Notes under the pieces: model-generated
What the model saw: the letters and a program-made list of their open reading frames with translations, nothing else
Told to the model about the DNA's origin: nothing
Database searches by the model: none
Origin: an uncultured Algimonas sp.
Lineage (GTDB): Bacteria > Pseudomonadota > Alphaproteobacteria > Caulobacterales > Maricaulaceae
Assembly (NCBI RefSeq): GCF_947498175.1
Contig: NZ_CANMJB010000005.1
Coordinates: 167,495-231,494 of the forward strand
Length of the DNA: 64,000 bases
Direction: 5' to 3'
Made by a program: the position numbers and the translations under genes
Part shown: piece by piece, positions 19,397 to 29,418 of the stretch
How positions within the stretch are numbered: position 1 is the stretch's first letter
Layout: the number at the start of each line of letters is the position of its first letter

Positions 19397-21286
19397 ATGA
19401 CATCATTTTACCAGACATCCGACCACAATGCCCGTTCTCCGGGCTTGAAACGGATTGCCGTGGGTGCCGCCGCTCTGGCCGCGGTTCTAGTGGCGGTTCC
19501 CGCCCTCCCCGCCATCGCGCAGACCCAAAACCCCGAAGCCCAGAGCCCCGAAGATCAGGCCCGGGCGACGGATGACATGCTGGGCGATCCCAAAAGCACG
19601 GGCATCGCCGCCGAGATCGAATCCCGGGTCATGGACGACAAGATCGATAGCGTGCTGGGAGACCGTGTGTCGCCGGGCGCCAAGGAAGCCGCCCGTCAGG
19701 CCTATGCACAGCGCGTCTTCGCCCCATTATGGAGCCGCGACGCCGCCGAAGCCCTTCTATCCGCAAGCCCGGACTGGCGCGACAAGGGTCTTGATGCCGG
19801 TATTTCGGACGAAGAGCTGCAAGGCGTCGTGGATGCCCGCTTTTCGGGTACGGACGCTGAAAAGGCGCTCGCCGACATCCGCTTGAGCGCGACCTGGATG
19901 GCGCTTGCCTCGGCCAAGAGCGGCGGGCTGTCGGACGAAGGCGGCATGGTCAAGTCGAGCGATACCCGGCCGACCCGCTCCGAGCTCGTCGCCGCTTTGA
20001 AACAGGCGGGTGAAGGCGACCCCATCAAGGCGCTGCAGGACTTCGCCCCCGACGCCCCGCAATATGGCATGCTGGAAGAGGCGCTGACCCGTTACCGCCA
20101 GTTCGCCGAAGCCGGTGGCTGGATGAAATTCCCCGAGGGCGGCGATATGCTGGAACCCGGCATGGACGATCCGCGCGTTCCGGCTCTGCGCAAGCGGCTG
20201 GCGGCGGAAGGCTATGTCGAAATGGCCGATGGGACGACCCTGCCGATGAACGATGGATACGAACCCGGCCAGGCCGAACTCACGCCTGCTTCGCTCAAGC
20301 AGGACGGCGGCAGTGTCGCTCCGACCGTCTATGACAACGATCTGAAGGCCCAGCTGAAATCCTTCCAGGCCGCGCACGGCCTGATGCAGGACGGCATCGT
20401 CGGGCCGGCCACGCTGGCGGCGCTGAACGAATCCGTCCAGTCCAAGATCGACCGGATCGGAACCGCCCTGGAATATTGGCGGACCAAGGGCGATCTGGGC
20501 GAACGCTATATCTGGGTCAACATTCCGTCCTATCGCGCCGAAGCCTGGACCGGCGACCGGCGAGACATCGCCATGGATACGATCGTGGGCAAGAAGCGCA
20601 CGCCGACCATCGCCTTCTCCGACGAGATCGAATATGTCGTGGTGAACCCGAAATGGTTCCTGCCAATCGGTTTGTTCAAGCGCCAGAAACTGCGCAAGTT
20701 GCGCAAGGATCCGGGCTACGCGGCCGCGAACAACTACATCGTCTATGACCGCTCATCGGGCGCCAAACTGGACCCGTACAACATCAACTGGAACGAAAAG
20801 GGCATATCGCGCCAGGTCCGCATGGTGCAGACGCCCGGCCCGCACAACGCGCTCGGCCAGTTGAAGATCATCTTCCCCAACAAACACGCCATCTATCTGC
20901 ATGACACGCCGGCGCGCGATCTGTTCGAACGCGACGTGCGAGCTTTGTCATCGGGTTGCATCCGCCTGGACGATCCCGTCAAGATGGCGAATTGGCTGAC
21001 GGATGGCGACGACGGCGTTTCGACCGAGGTCTTCAATGCCACGCTGGCCAGCCGCGACCGCGAACGGTTCTATCTGGACCAGCATGTCGACGTGCACCTG
21101 ACCTATCTGCCCGCTGTCGTCAGTCCGGACGGCCGGGCGGAATTCCCTGCCGACATCTACAAGGACTTCGAGAAACCCGTGTTGGCCGAAGGCGTCTATT
21201 CCGACAAGATCGCTCTGAAAGCTGACGAGACGTTGTATGCGGGCATGAACGGCGAGACCGGCCCGACGGCGGAAAACGCGCAATGA
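19397..21286 (+). CDS. Periplasmic L,D-transpeptidase (LdtD/YcbB-like)
   Basis: 629 residues. It forms meso-DAP to meso-DAP (3-3) cross-links in peptidoglycan. Signal peptide ends near PAIAQ (about 42). A helical region follows, then a peptidoglycan-binding domain (LKSFQAAHGLMQDGIVGPATLAAL, about 318-342) and the YkuD catalytic domain (about 355-560) with HDTPARDLFERDVRALSSGCIRLDDP, which holds the catalytic Cys and the conserved His/Arg. The arrangement with the following M15 peptidase gene, which overlaps its stop by 4 bases, is the same as ldtD-mepK in E. coli. Confidence 0.92.
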   Translation: MTSFYQTSDHNARSPGLKRIAVGAAALAAVLVAVPALPAIAQTQNPEAQSPEDQARATDDMLGDPKSTGIAAEIESRVMDDKIDSVLGDRVSPGAKEAARQAYAQRVFAPLWSRDAAEALLSASPDWRDKGLDAGISDEELQGVVDARFSGTDAEKALADIRLSATWMALASAKSGGLSDEGGMVKSSDTRPTRSELVAALKQAGEGDPIKALQDFAPDAPQYGMLEEALTRYRQFAEAGGWMKFPEGGDMLEPGMDDPRVPALRKRLAAEGYVEMADGTTLPMNDGYEPGQAELTPASLKQDGGSVAPTVYDNDLKAQLKSFQAAHGLMQDGIVGPATLAALNESVQSKIDRIGTALEYWRTKGDLGERYIWVNIPSYRAEAWTGDRRDIAMDTIVGKKRTPTIAFSDEIEYVVVNPKWFLPIGLFKRQKLRKLRKDPGYAAANNYIVYDRSSGAKLDPYNINWNEKGISRQVRMVQTPGPHNALGQLKIIFPNKHAIYLHDTPARDLFERDVRALSSGCIRLDDPVKMANWLTDGDDGVSTEVFNATLASRDRERFYLDQHVDVHLTYLPAVVSPDGRAEFPADIYKDFEKPVLAEGVYSDKIALKADETLYAGMNGETGPTAENAQ

Positions 21287-22200
21287 TGAAATTGCCGATC
21301 AAGCCGCTGATCGCGGCCGCCCTCCTGGTGCCTCTCTCGCACAGCCTTCCCGCCACCGCGCAGGACGGCAAGGTCGTGCGCACGGGCATGTCCACGGCCG
21401 ACGACGACGCCTACCGCCCGCGCTTCGACCGATGGTACGAAACCGTGATGCCGGGCAAACGGCTCGGCATAAAGCTTCCCAAGGGCCACACGCTGACCAT
21501 TAACGGTGAACGCTGGACGTCGAAATGGCGGGCGCCGTCATCGGCGCAGACCCTGTCCGCCACGCTGGAAGCCGATGGCGAGACCGTCGCGGACATCAAC
21601 ATCTTCGTGCTGGAACCGCATTCGAACATCGATTCCAAGGGTTGGCTGAACGGCTACCGGATCGGCACCTATCCGCGCAATCCGCCTAAGGGGTTCATCC
21701 GTCTGGACGGTCCCGAAGACCGCAAGCACGCCCTGTCGCCGCATTTCAAGCTCGGCCAGTTCCTCTGCAAGCAGCAGATGGACCATTGGCCGAAATATGT
21801 CCTGGTCAGCCAGAGCAACATCCTGCGCCTCGAAGCTTTGCTGGAGTCGCTGAACGAAGACGGCACCATCGAGGCCGAGACCTTTTTCGTCATGAGCGGC
21901 TTCCGCACGCCGTTCTACAATACGGCGATCGGATCGGCGAAATTCTCGCGCCACATGTATGGCGACGCCGCCGACATCTATGTCGATGTCCAGCCGCGCA
22001 ACGGCACGATGGACGATCTGAACGGCGACGGCAAGGTCAACAAGTCCGACGCGAACTTCCTCTACGACTATGCGCAGGATCTCTACACGTCGCGCGACAA
22101 CCTGCCCAAGGGCGGGATCGGGGCCTACAGGGCCAACGCCGTGCACGGTCCTTTCGTGCATGTGGACGGACGCGGCACGACCGCTCGCTGGGGTCGCTAG
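21283..22200 (+). CDS. DUF882/M15-family peptidoglycan endopeptidase (MepK-like)
   Basis: 305 residues with a signal peptide ending SLPATAQ (about 27). The C-terminal half is the zinc peptidase domain of family M15 (DUF882/YcbK): MSGFRTPFYN, SRHMYGDAADIY with the first His and Asp ligands, and VHGPFVHVDGRG with the last His. E. coli MepK cleaves 3-3 cross-links, the bonds made by LdtD, and here the gene is coupled to the L,D-transpeptidase gene. Between the two zinc motifs sits DLNGDGKVNKSDANFLYDY, a single EF-hand/dockerin-type calcium loop. The N-terminal half (about 30-130) is a beta-rich region I do not recognise. Confidence 0.87.
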   Translation: MMKLPIKPLIAAALLVPLSHSLPATAQDGKVVRTGMSTADDDAYRPRFDRWYETVMPGKRLGIKLPKGHTLTINGERWTSKWRAPSSAQTLSATLEADGETVADINIFVLEPHSNIDSKGWLNGYRIGTYPRNPPKGFIRLDGPEDRKHALSPHFKLGQFLCKQQMDHWPKYVLVSQSNILRLEALLESLNEDGTIEAETFFVMSGFRTPFYNTAIGSAKFSRHMYGDAADIYVDVQPRNGTMDDLNGDGKVNKSDANFLYDYAQDLYTSRDNLPKGGIGAYRANAVHGPFVHVDGRGTTARWGR

Positions 22201-22254
22201 GCGCGCTTGACGACCGGCACGGGCATGACCACATGCCCGCTCATGGATACTGCC

Positions 22255-22809
22255 ATGAACACTGACTATCTCAATGAGCGCTGGCGCAGCACGACGATCC
22301 TGTCCGTCCGCAAGAACGGCAAGGTCGTGGTCGTCGGCGACGGTCAGGTCAGCGCCGGCAACACGGTGATGAAAGCGCAGACGCGCAAAGTGCGCCGCAT
22401 CGGCAAGGACAATGACGTGCTGGCCGGATTTGCAGGTGCCACGGCCGATGCCTTCGCCCTGCTGGAACGTCTGGAAACCAAGTTGGAGCAATATCCGACA
22501 CAGCTCGCCCGCGCCTGCGTCGAGCTGACCAAGGATTGGCGTACGGACAAATATCTGCGCAATCTCGAAGCGATGCTGGTCGTGGCGGACAAGGACCAGA
22601 CCTTCGTCCTGACCGGCAACGGCGATGTGGTCGAACCGGACGAGGGCATCGTCGCCATCGGATCGGGCGGAAACTATGCCTATTCCGCCGCGCTGGCCAT
22701 GACCGAATACGAAGCGGATGCCGAAACGCTCGCGCGCAAGGCGATGGAGATCGCCGACCGGATCTGCGTCTTCACCAACAACAATCTGACCATCGAGACC
22801 ATCGAATGA
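22255..22809 (+). CDS. hslV: ATP-dependent protease peptidase subunit HslV
   Basis: Thr peptidase of the HslVU (ClpQY) complex in the cytoplasm. I start it at ATG 22255 ([10 protein letters not shown]), giving 184 residues; the track begins 16 codons earlier. The core starts [23 protein letters not shown], with TT as the expected N-terminal Thr nucleophile, and contains [26 protein letters not shown] and [22 protein letters not shown]. As in other alphaproteobacteria there is an N-terminal stretch of about ten residues before the Thr. hslU is not next to it in this window. A terminator follows directly after the stop. Confidence 0.93.
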   Translation: MNTDYLNERWRSTTILSVRKNGKVVVVGDGQVSAGNTVMKAQTRKVRRIGKDNDVLAGFAGATADAFALLERLETKLEQYPTQLARACVELTKDWRTDKYLRNLEAMLVVADKDQTFVLTGNGDVVEPDEGIVAIGSGGNYAYSAALAMTEYEADAETLARKAMEIADRICVFTNNNLTIETIE

Positions 22810-22810
22810 A

Positions 22811-22838
22811 AAAGCCCGCCGGTTCGGCGGGCTTTTTC
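22811..22838. terminator. Bidirectional intrinsic terminator between hslV and the redoxin gene
   Basis: AAAGCCCGCCGGTTCGGCGGGCTTTTT: an 8-9 bp GC-rich hairpin with a GTTC-type loop, flanked by A residues on the left and T residues on the right, so it can work on both strands. It begins two bases after the hslV stop and ends 24 bases from the end of the convergent redoxin gene. Confidence 0.92.
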
Positions 22839-22861
22839 CTATGCGAAGATGATCTGCAGGC

Positions 22862-23470
22862 TCAGGACGCGTATTTGACCGAACATCCGTAGGGCTGTGT
22901 CTCGGCGACGGAAACCGTTTCGCCCGCATCCAGTTCGGCCAGGGCCTGGCGGACATAGTTGGTCGCCCCGTCGATCGTCTCGGGATTGGACGAGCTGTTG
23001 TCGTCGATCGCGCCCTGATAGACCAATGTCTGGTCTGCATCGATGATGTACATGTGCGGGGTCGTGCGCGCGGCAAAGGTCTGACCCATCTCACCGGACT
23101 CATCCAGAATGATCGCCGTGGAGGCAACATTATGCTTGTCGGCCCACTTGTTGGCCGCATTGCCGTCCTTGTAGCCCTGCTTGCCGGGCGCGGACGAAAT
23201 CACGGACAGCCAGACCGTGTCGGACGCCGCCGCGCTGCGTTGCAGGTCCTGCATGTTGTCGGTCTCGTAGTGCTTCTTCACATAGGGGCAGCCCTCATTC
23301 GTCCATTCCAGGACGACACGCTTGCCCGCAAAGTCCGATAGGGCGTGAGTGACGCCGTTGCTGTCCACGACGCTCATGTCGGACACGGTCGATCCCGTTG
23401 CGATCTTGGCGAAGGCAGGGGTGGAAAAGGCGAGGCAGGCGGCAGTCGCCAAAGCGAGGGTCTTCATCAT
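22862..23470 (-). CDS. Periplasmic redoxin (AhpC/TSA-like, thioredoxin fold)
   Basis: About 202 residues from ATG 23470, which has GGAGAG eight bases upstream; the track uses a GTG two codons earlier. Signal peptide ends PAFAK (about 22). The redoxin domain has LEWTNEGCPYVKKHY, where the Cys stands in the peroxiredoxin/redoxin position, then LDESGEMGQTFAARTTPHMYIIDADQTLVYQG with cis-Pro. A further Cys is near the C-terminus (YGCSVKY) and could be the resolving partner. The DsbD-type reductase gene lies just upstream on the same strand (18 bases), suggesting it supplies electrons. Confidence 0.83.
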   Translation of the reverse strand: MMKTLALATAACLAFSTPAFAKIATGSTVSDMSVVDSNGVTHALSDFAGKRVVLEWTNEGCPYVKKHYETDNMQDLQRSAAASDTVWLSVISSAPGKQGYKDGNAANKWADKHNVASTAIILDESGEMGQTFAARTTPHMYIIDADQTLVYQGAIDDNSSSNPETIDGATNYVRQALAELDAGETVSVAETQPYGCSVKYAS

Positions 23471-23488
23471 TGTCACTCTCCGGATTAG

Positions 23489-25567
23489 TTATCGGGTCCC
23501 CTTGAGGGTCTCTATTACCAGATCGGTGCGCAGGATTTGAGGAAGAACCTCCGCTCTCACGGAATTGTCACCGGCGGCGTAATAGAGGTAAAGCGGCACG
23601 CCCGCCCGGCCATAGGCTTCGAGTTCGCGCGCGATTTCGTCGTTCTTGTTGGTCCAATCGGCGACCAGGAACGCCGTATCGGTGTCCAAAAAGGCCTGCT
23701 GCACCGCGTCGGTCTTCAATACCAGACGTTCGTTCACCTTGCAGGTCACGCACCAGTCGGCCGTGAAGTCGACGAAGACGGCCCGGCCTTCGGCGCGGAG
23801 TTCGGCCACGCGCTCCGGGCTCCACGCGTCGGTCGCCAGATCGACGGACGCGACCGCCGGTGTCGTGCGCGACGTGAACGGCAGAGCCAGCGCCAATACG
23901 ATCGCCGCGGCGCCCGCGATGCGCCAGACGCCCCGGCGCTGCAACAACCAGACAGCGAGCGCGAATGCCAGCATGGCGATCAGCACGACGGCGATGCCGT
24001 CCACGCCCGCCTGGTTGCCCACGACCCAGACGAGCCAGAGCGCGGCGGCGAACATCGGAAAGGCCAGAACTTCGCGCAGGCGCACCATCCAAGGTCCCGG
24101 TTTGGGCAGGCGCATCAGAAGACCCGGCGCATAGGCCAGCACCACGAAAGGCGCCGCGAACCCGGCGGCGAGCGCCAGGAAGACAATGATCGAGACCATG
24201 GCGGGCTGCGCCAGCGCATAGCCGATCGCCCCGGCCATGAGGGGCGCCGTGCATGGCGTCGCCACGAGGACCGCAAGTGTGCCCGTGAAGAACGATCCCG
24301 TCAGTCCGCCTTTGCCGGCCAGCGTCGCGCCCGTTCCCTGATAGGCACCGCCCGAAATCTCGAATGCGCCGATCAGGTTCAGCCCGACGGCGAACAGCAG
24401 CAGGGCCAGCAATCCGACGACGACCGGGTTCTGTAGCTGGAAGCCCCAGCCGAGTGCCGCCCCGGTCGCTTTCACCGACAGCAGCAGCCCGACCAGAAGG
24501 ACGAAAGTCGCGAAGATTCCGGCCGTATAGGCCCACGCTTCACGCCGCGCGACAGCCCGTTCGGCATGAGCCGACTTGGCCAGACTGAGCGCCTTGAGCG
24601 AAATGACGGGAAACACGCATGGCATGAGGTTGAGGATCAATCCGCCGATGAAGGCTCCGAGAATTGCGCCGAGCAACGGAAAGGCGGAACGGATTGCCGT
24701 GTCGGAGCCGTCGCCCACGGCCCCGATCGCCAAAAGTGCGCCGCCGGGATTGACAGTCACGATCCGTCCCGTGCGGTCGCCGTTCAGATCGAAGGCGAGA
24801 ACACCTTGCTGAAGCTGCGAAAAGCCGTCGCCCCAGCCGAAGCTGGCGGTCGTGTCGATCCGGACACCGTCCGACCCAACCGTGACGGTTTGCGGGTCGG
24901 AATGGACCAGCACCGTGTCGTCATAGGGAAAGAAGTAGGCGTCCGAAAAATCGCCGTCCGGCAGATCGGCGAACTGGAGGGACAGCGCTTCTCCCTGCGC
25001 CTGCATGGCGGCGCGGACATCCATCTCATGCGGGGCGGCGTCGATGGCTGCGACGATCTCGGCGGCATTGCCGTCGTTCAGTTCGGCCATCTCCGCGACC
25101 TGCAAGACCAGCCGCAGAGTCCCGTCTTCTGGAATGCAGACGTCATAGCAAACGAGATAGTAGACATCCGCCTGCACCTCGATAACGGACCCGATCGGGG
25201 CGTCGTCGGCGACGGTGAAGGCGACCGGAAAGAGCGGCGCGCCTTCGAAGCCGTAATTGATGATCGGACCGGTCGGGATAGGTGCGGGCAGCGGCCAGAC
25301 GATCTCGCCCGCGCTGAGCGTCTCCGGCAGCGTCCAGCTGATCTGCACCGGTTCGCCGCTATCGCCCGGATTGCGCCAATAGGTGTGCCATTTCTCGTCC
25401 AGCTCGGTCTTGAGCGCGATCTGGAACGTCTGTCCGGGCACGACGCGGTGATGCGACGACAAGAGCGACGCTTCGACCCTGCCCGTATCGACCGGCAGGG
25501 ATGTGGCCCCAAGCGCAGCGGCAACGGCCGAAAACCACAGGATTAGCGTGAGCAGGACAAGGCGCAT
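23489..25567 (-). CDS. Thiol:disulfide interchange protein, DsbD/ScsB family
   Basis: 692 residues from ATG 25567 (MRLVLLTLIL), where the signal peptide begins; the ORF track adds 20 residues. It moves electrons from cytoplasmic thioredoxin across the inner membrane to periplasmic proteins. Order: signal peptide, N-terminal periplasmic domain (about 25-270) with YLVCYDVCIPEDG, a membrane core of about eight helices with one redox Cys in NLMPCVFPV and the other in ATPCTAPLM, and a C-terminal thioredoxin domain with DFTADWCVTCKVNE. All redox Cys pairs are present. The N-terminal domain resembles ScsB more than E. coli DsbD. It is upstream of the periplasmic redoxin gene. Confidence 0.9.
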   Translation of the reverse strand: MRLVLLTLILWFSAVAAALGATSLPVDTGRVEASLLSSHHRVVPGQTFQIALKTELDEKWHTYWRNPGDSGEPVQISWTLPETLSAGEIVWPLPAPIPTGPIINYGFEGAPLFPVAFTVADDAPIGSVIEVQADVYYLVCYDVCIPEDGTLRLVLQVAEMAELNDGNAAEIVAAIDAAPHEMDVRAAMQAQGEALSLQFADLPDGDFSDAYFFPYDDTVLVHSDPQTVTVGSDGVRIDTTASFGWGDGFSQLQQGVLAFDLNGDRTGRIVTVNPGGALLAIGAVGDGSDTAIRSAFPLLGAILGAFIGGLILNLMPCVFPVISLKALSLAKSAHAERAVARREAWAYTAGIFATFVLLVGLLLSVKATGAALGWGFQLQNPVVVGLLALLLFAVGLNLIGAFEISGGAYQGTGATLAGKGGLTGSFFTGTLAVLVATPCTAPLMAGAIGYALAQPAMVSIIVFLALAAGFAAPFVVLAYAPGLLMRLPKPGPWMVRLREVLAFPMFAAALWLVWVVGNQAGVDGIAVVLIAMLAFALAVWLLQRRGVWRIAGAAAIVLALALPFTSRTTPAVASVDLATDAWSPERVAELRAEGRAVFVDFTADWCVTCKVNERLVLKTDAVQQAFLDTDTAFLVADWTNKNDEIARELEAYGRAGVPLYLYYAAGDNSVRAEVLPQILRTDLVIETLKGTR

Positions 25568-25661
25568 GGCAAGCCTATAGGCGGGCTGCGCCGGAAAATC
25601 GACGCCTGCCTGTCCGCTTTGACGCAAAGGTGATGCAGGCAGGCACGACGATCGCGCAAGG

Positions 25662-27311
25662 TCAGTGACGGAAGTGGCGCATGCCTGTGAACACCATGGC
25701 GAGCCCGGCCTCGTCGGCGGCGTCGATCACGTCCTGGTCGCGGATCGAACCGCCGGGCTGGATCACGGCCGTCGCGCCGGCCTTCGCGGCGGCGAGCATG
25801 CCGTCGGGAAACGGGAAGAAGGCGTCCGAGCTGACGACGGAGCCGACAGTCCTGGGCTTGTCCCATCCGGCGTCCTCGGCGGCATCCTGCGCTTTGCGTG
25901 CGGCGATGCGCGCAGCGTCGACACGGCTCATCTGGCCGGCGCCGATCCCGGCCGTCGCGCCGTCCTTGACATAGACGATGGCGTTGGACTTGACGTGCTT
26001 GGCGACTTTCCAGGCCATGCGCAGATCGGCCAGCTCGGCATCGGTCGGCGCGCGTTTGGTGACGACCTTGAAGTCCGCCTCCGACGCGTGGCCGCTATCG
26101 CGGTCTTGCACCAGCACCCCGCCCGCCACGTTGCGATAGGTCAGTGACGCCTTGGCCGGATCGGGCAGGCCGCCCGCCAGCAGCAGACGCAAGTTCTTCT
26201 TCTTCGCGAAGACGGCCACAGCCGCATCCGTGGCATCGGGCGCGATGACGACTTCGGTGAAGACCTTCACGATCTCTTTGGCCGTCTCTTCGTCCAGCAG
26301 GCCGTTCAGCGCCACGATCCCGCCGAAGGCGCTGACCGGATCGCAGGCCAGCGCGTCGCGGTAGGCTGTGGAAAAGTCGGCGGCCGTGGCCACACCGCAC
26401 GGATTGGCATGCTTGACGATGGCCACGGTCGGGCGGGCGCCCTGCCCTTCGGGAGCCGGGCGCGCATCGCCGAACTCCGCGACCAGTTCGTAGGCCGCGT
26501 CCGTATCGTTGATGTTGTTGTAGGACAGCGCCTTGCCCTGGACCTGTTCCGCCGTCGCGACGCCGGGACGATTGGATCCGTCCGTGTAGAAGGCCGCCGA
26601 CTGGTGCGGGTTCTCGCCGTAGCGCAAGGTCTGGCGCAGGCGCGCGCCCTGCGTGCGGAAAGGCGGGGACTGGTCGCCGCGCTGTCGCGCGAACCAGTTC
26701 CCGATCGAGGCATCGTAATGCGCCGTGCGCGAGAATGCCTTGTGGGCCAGGCGCTGGCGCAGCGTCCCGGATGTCTGTCCGTCATGGGCACGCAATTGCT
26801 CGATCACGGCGTCCACATCGTCCGCATCGACACAAACCGCGACATGAGCGTGATTCTTCGCCCCGGCCCGGATCATGGCCGGGCCGCCAATGTCGATATT
26901 CTCCACGCAGGTCTCGTAATCCGCACCCGATGCGACGGCATCTTCGAACGGGTAGAGATTGACGATCAACAGATCGATCGGCGCGATATCGTGCTCGCTC
27001 ATCGCTGCGACATGGCTGTCCAGATCGCGCTCGCCGAGCAATCCGCCATGCACCATCGGATGCAGCGTCTTGACGCGTCCGTCCATCATCTCCGGAAAAC
27101 CCGTCAGCTCTGCCACGTCGGAAACGGCCAGTCCGGCCTCGGCGATGGCGCGCTTCGTCCCGCCCGTGCTGACGAGCTCGACCCCCAATTCCGCCAGAGC
27201 CTGCGCCTGCGCGACCAGCCGCGACTTGTCCGACACACTCAGAAGAGCGCGTGACACGGGACGCATCCTGTCCGGGTCGAACGCAGGGAGATCGGGGTTG
27301 GGGTTGGGCAT
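25662..27311 (-). CDS. purH: Bifunctional AICAR formyltransferase/IMP cyclohydrolase
   Basis: Carries out the last two steps of purine synthesis. 549 residues. The N-terminal MGS-like IMP cyclohydrolase domain (about 15-165) has [25 protein letters not shown] and [15 protein letters not shown]. The AICAR transformylase domain has [28 protein letters not shown], and the catalytic KHANPCGVA (Lys/His), ending with [32 protein letters not shown] complete, ordinary member of the family. Confidence 0.97.
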   Translation of the reverse strand: MPNPNPDLPAFDPDRMRPVSRALLSVSDKSRLVAQAQALAELGVELVSTGGTKRAIAEAGLAVSDVAELTGFPEMMDGRVKTLHPMVHGGLLGERDLDSHVAAMSEHDIAPIDLLIVNLYPFEDAVASGADYETCVENIDIGGPAMIRAGAKNHAHVAVCVDADDVDAVIEQLRAHDGQTSGTLRQRLAHKAFSRTAHYDASIGNWFARQRGDQSPPFRTQGARLRQTLRYGENPHQSAAFYTDGSNRPGVATAEQVQGKALSYNNINDTDAAYELVAEFGDARPAPEGQGARPTVAIVKHANPCGVATAADFSTAYRDALACDPVSAFGGIVALNGLLDEETAKEIVKVFTEVVIAPDATDAAVAVFAKKKNLRLLLAGGLPDPAKASLTYRNVAGGVLVQDRDSGHASEADFKVVTKRAPTDAELADLRMAWKVAKHVKSNAIVYVKDGATAGIGAGQMSRVDAARIAARKAQDAAEDAGWDKPRTVGSVVSSDAFFPFPDGMLAAAKAGATAVIQPGGSIRDQDVIDAADEAGLAMVFTGMRHFRH

Positions 27312-27429
27312 GGGTCGGTCCGTCTTTGATGCGTCCGCCGCCTAACACCCGCACGCCGGAACCGCCAAGCCGCAGGCGCGCTTATCCAGACTTTTTACCC
27401 GGACCAAGCGTCTGTGGCTGATTTGAAGA

Positions 27430-29418
27430 TTACCGGGGTTTATTCCGTTGCGAAACACCTAGGCCCGGCATGTCCGCCGGTTCGGGCAGGTCGTGATTGG
27501 TGGCGAGGCCGTCGAGCGTGTCTTTCGGCACGAAACCCTTGAGGAGACCTGTCAACGCCTTCTTGATCTGGCCCCTGTCACGCTGGTCGATGGCGTCGAG
27601 AAGACTGTCGACGTTCCGCAGCACATCGGTCGGATCGAGCACGCAGGCGTCGAAGCGCGTGACGCCGGAGACGGATGTTGGCGACAGCATTTCCTCGCCG
27701 TGGGTCAGGCGTTCGGACAGTTTCTCGCCGGGTCGCAGACCGGTGTAGTGGATCTCGATGTCTTCGTCGGGCACCTTTCCGCGCAGGCGGATCAGGTTGC
27801 GGGCGAGCTGGGCGATGTTCACGGGTTCGCCCATTTCCAGCACGTAGATGTGCGGGGCGTCGCAATCGTCATGCGCATTCAGGGCGGCGGCCTGCAACAC
27901 CAGCGAGGACGCTTCCTGCACCGTCATGAAATAGCGGTTCATGTCGGCATGGGTCACGGTGACGGGGCCGCCCGAGGCGATCTGTTCCTCGAACAGGGTG
28001 ACGACCGATCCGGTCGAACCGAGAACGTTGCCGAACCGCACCGCCGAGGCGTGCATCGCGGGGATCTGGCTCTGGCGCGCCAGCGTCAGCAGCTCGACGA
28101 CACGCTTGGACGCGCCCATGACATTGACGGGGTCGACGGCCTTGTCGGTCGAGATCAGTACGAAATGCGACACGCCATATATTTCGCACATGTCCAGCGT
28201 CACGTGCGTGCCGAGCACATTGGTGCGCAGGGTCTCGACCGGGTTTCGTTCGCCGGACGGCACGTGTTTCAGGGCGGCGGCATGCAGCACGATGTCCGGG
28301 CGTTCGGCCTTGAAGATCTCGGCCATCCGGCCCCGGTTGCAGACATCGCCCAGATAGGTCCGCCATGGCGCGGATTGGCCGAAAGGCTGCATCGGCGTCA
28401 GTTCGCGCTCCAGATTGAACAAGTTGAGTTCGCTGGCGTCTACTAGCGCCAGACGGCTCGGGGCCAGCCGGGCGATCTGGGTGGACAGTTCCGAGCCGAT
28501 CGAACCGCCCGCCCCGGTCACGAGCACCCGCTTGCCCGAAATCATTTCCGAAACCGGCGTCATGTCGAGCAGGCGCGGTTCGCGCCCGATCAGGTCGGCG
28601 GCTTCGAAGCGGGTCAGGGCCGAGTTGGATCCGGATACCGAACGCGATAGCGGGGCGCCGAGTTCGGCCGCCACCTTGATGAGTTGCTGTGTCTGACGCC
28701 GGTCCGGCGACGGATCGAGCGATAGGATATGCAGCGGATGGTCCCGCCGGGCGGCAAGCGGGGGGTAGATGTCCGACAGATCGGATGTACCGCCCAGGAT
28801 GGGCACGGACCGGATCGAACGCCCGGCATACTGGCCCGACGTTTCGATCAGGGCGACCGGGTTGAAACCCTTGGTCCGGTCATGGCGCGAATTGTCGCGA
28901 AGGTAGTTGTACAAATTGGATGCCTGGCCAACCAGTATGGCATCGTGATTGTAGCCCGAGGGCGAACGGTAAAGCGCGCGCACGTCGCCGTTCCTCACCA
29001 CCATGGAGATCAGTCGCGACAGGACGATGCCCAGGGCGAACAGAACGCCGGCGATGAAGGGAGCCGTGCGCGGGAAGAACTCTCCGCGTTCGAAACCCAG
29101 GAACATGATCAGCGGCACGATCGCCATGACGATCACGACGCCGACGAACAAACGCCGGAAATCGGTCAACGATGTGAACCGCCAGATCAGCCGGTCCTGC
29201 CGCATGACCACCCACACGGCCAGTGCCGCTAGACCGGTGACGGCCGCCGAGCGGTAGTCGATATTGGCGTTGATCGGAATCCCCAGCACATCATAGCGCA
29301 AACGGACGGCGACGAACATCGCCAAAGCCGCCATGAGCGCGTCCGTGGACAGGACCGTGACGATGGTCAGGAGCGACTTCGCCTGGCGCGGCGCATGTTT
29401 GCGGACGGCGCGCCTCAC
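27430..29418 (-). CDS. Membrane sugar-nucleotide dehydratase/epimerase (WbpM/PglF/CapD type)
   Basis: Polysaccharide-biosynthesis enzyme in the inner membrane. I start it at GTG 29418, which shares the GTGA overlap with the stop of the heparinase-like gene, giving 662 residues; the track's extra 35 residues are Arg-rich and lie inside the upstream gene. Four membrane helices (about 15-145) precede a CoA-binding-like domain and the extended SDR domain with GKRVLVTGAGGSIGSELS (NAD binding), HAAALKHVP, and the STDKAVDPVNVMGASKR block. Family members make 4-keto-6-deoxy UDP-HexNAc for O-antigen, capsule or glycoprotein sugars. The SDR catalytic Tyr position reads as Met (NVMGASK), as in the PglF/WbpM large-dehydratase group. 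Confidence 0.88.
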   Translation of the reverse strand: MRRAVRKHAPRQAKSLLTIVTVLSTDALMAALAMFVAVRLRYDVLGIPINANIDYRSAAVTGLAALAVWVVMRQDRLIWRFTSLTDFRRLFVGVVIVMAIVPLIMFLGFERGEFFPRTAPFIAGVLFALGIVLSRLISMVVRNGDVRALYRSPSGYNHDAILVGQASNLYNYLRDNSRHDRTKGFNPVALIETSGQYAGRSIRSVPILGGTSDLSDIYPPLAARRDHPLHILSLDPSPDRRQTQQLIKVAAELGAPLSRSVSGSNSALTRFEAADLIGREPRLLDMTPVSEMISGKRVLVTGAGGSIGSELSTQIARLAPSRLALVDASELNLFNLERELTPMQPFGQSAPWRTYLGDVCNRGRMAEIFKAERPDIVLHAAALKHVPSGERNPVETLRTNVLGTHVTLDMCEIYGVSHFVLISTDKAVDPVNVMGASKRVVELLTLARQSQIPAMHASAVRFGNVLGSTGSVVTLFEEQIASGGPVTVTHADMNRYFMTVQEASSLVLQAAALNAHDDCDAPHIYVLEMGEPVNIAQLARNLIRLRGKVPDEDIEIHYTGLRPGEKLSERLTHGEEMLSPTSVSGVTRFDACVLDPTDVLRNVDSLLDAIDQRDRGQIKKALTGLLKGFVPKDTLDGLATNHDLPEPADMPGLGVSQRNKPR

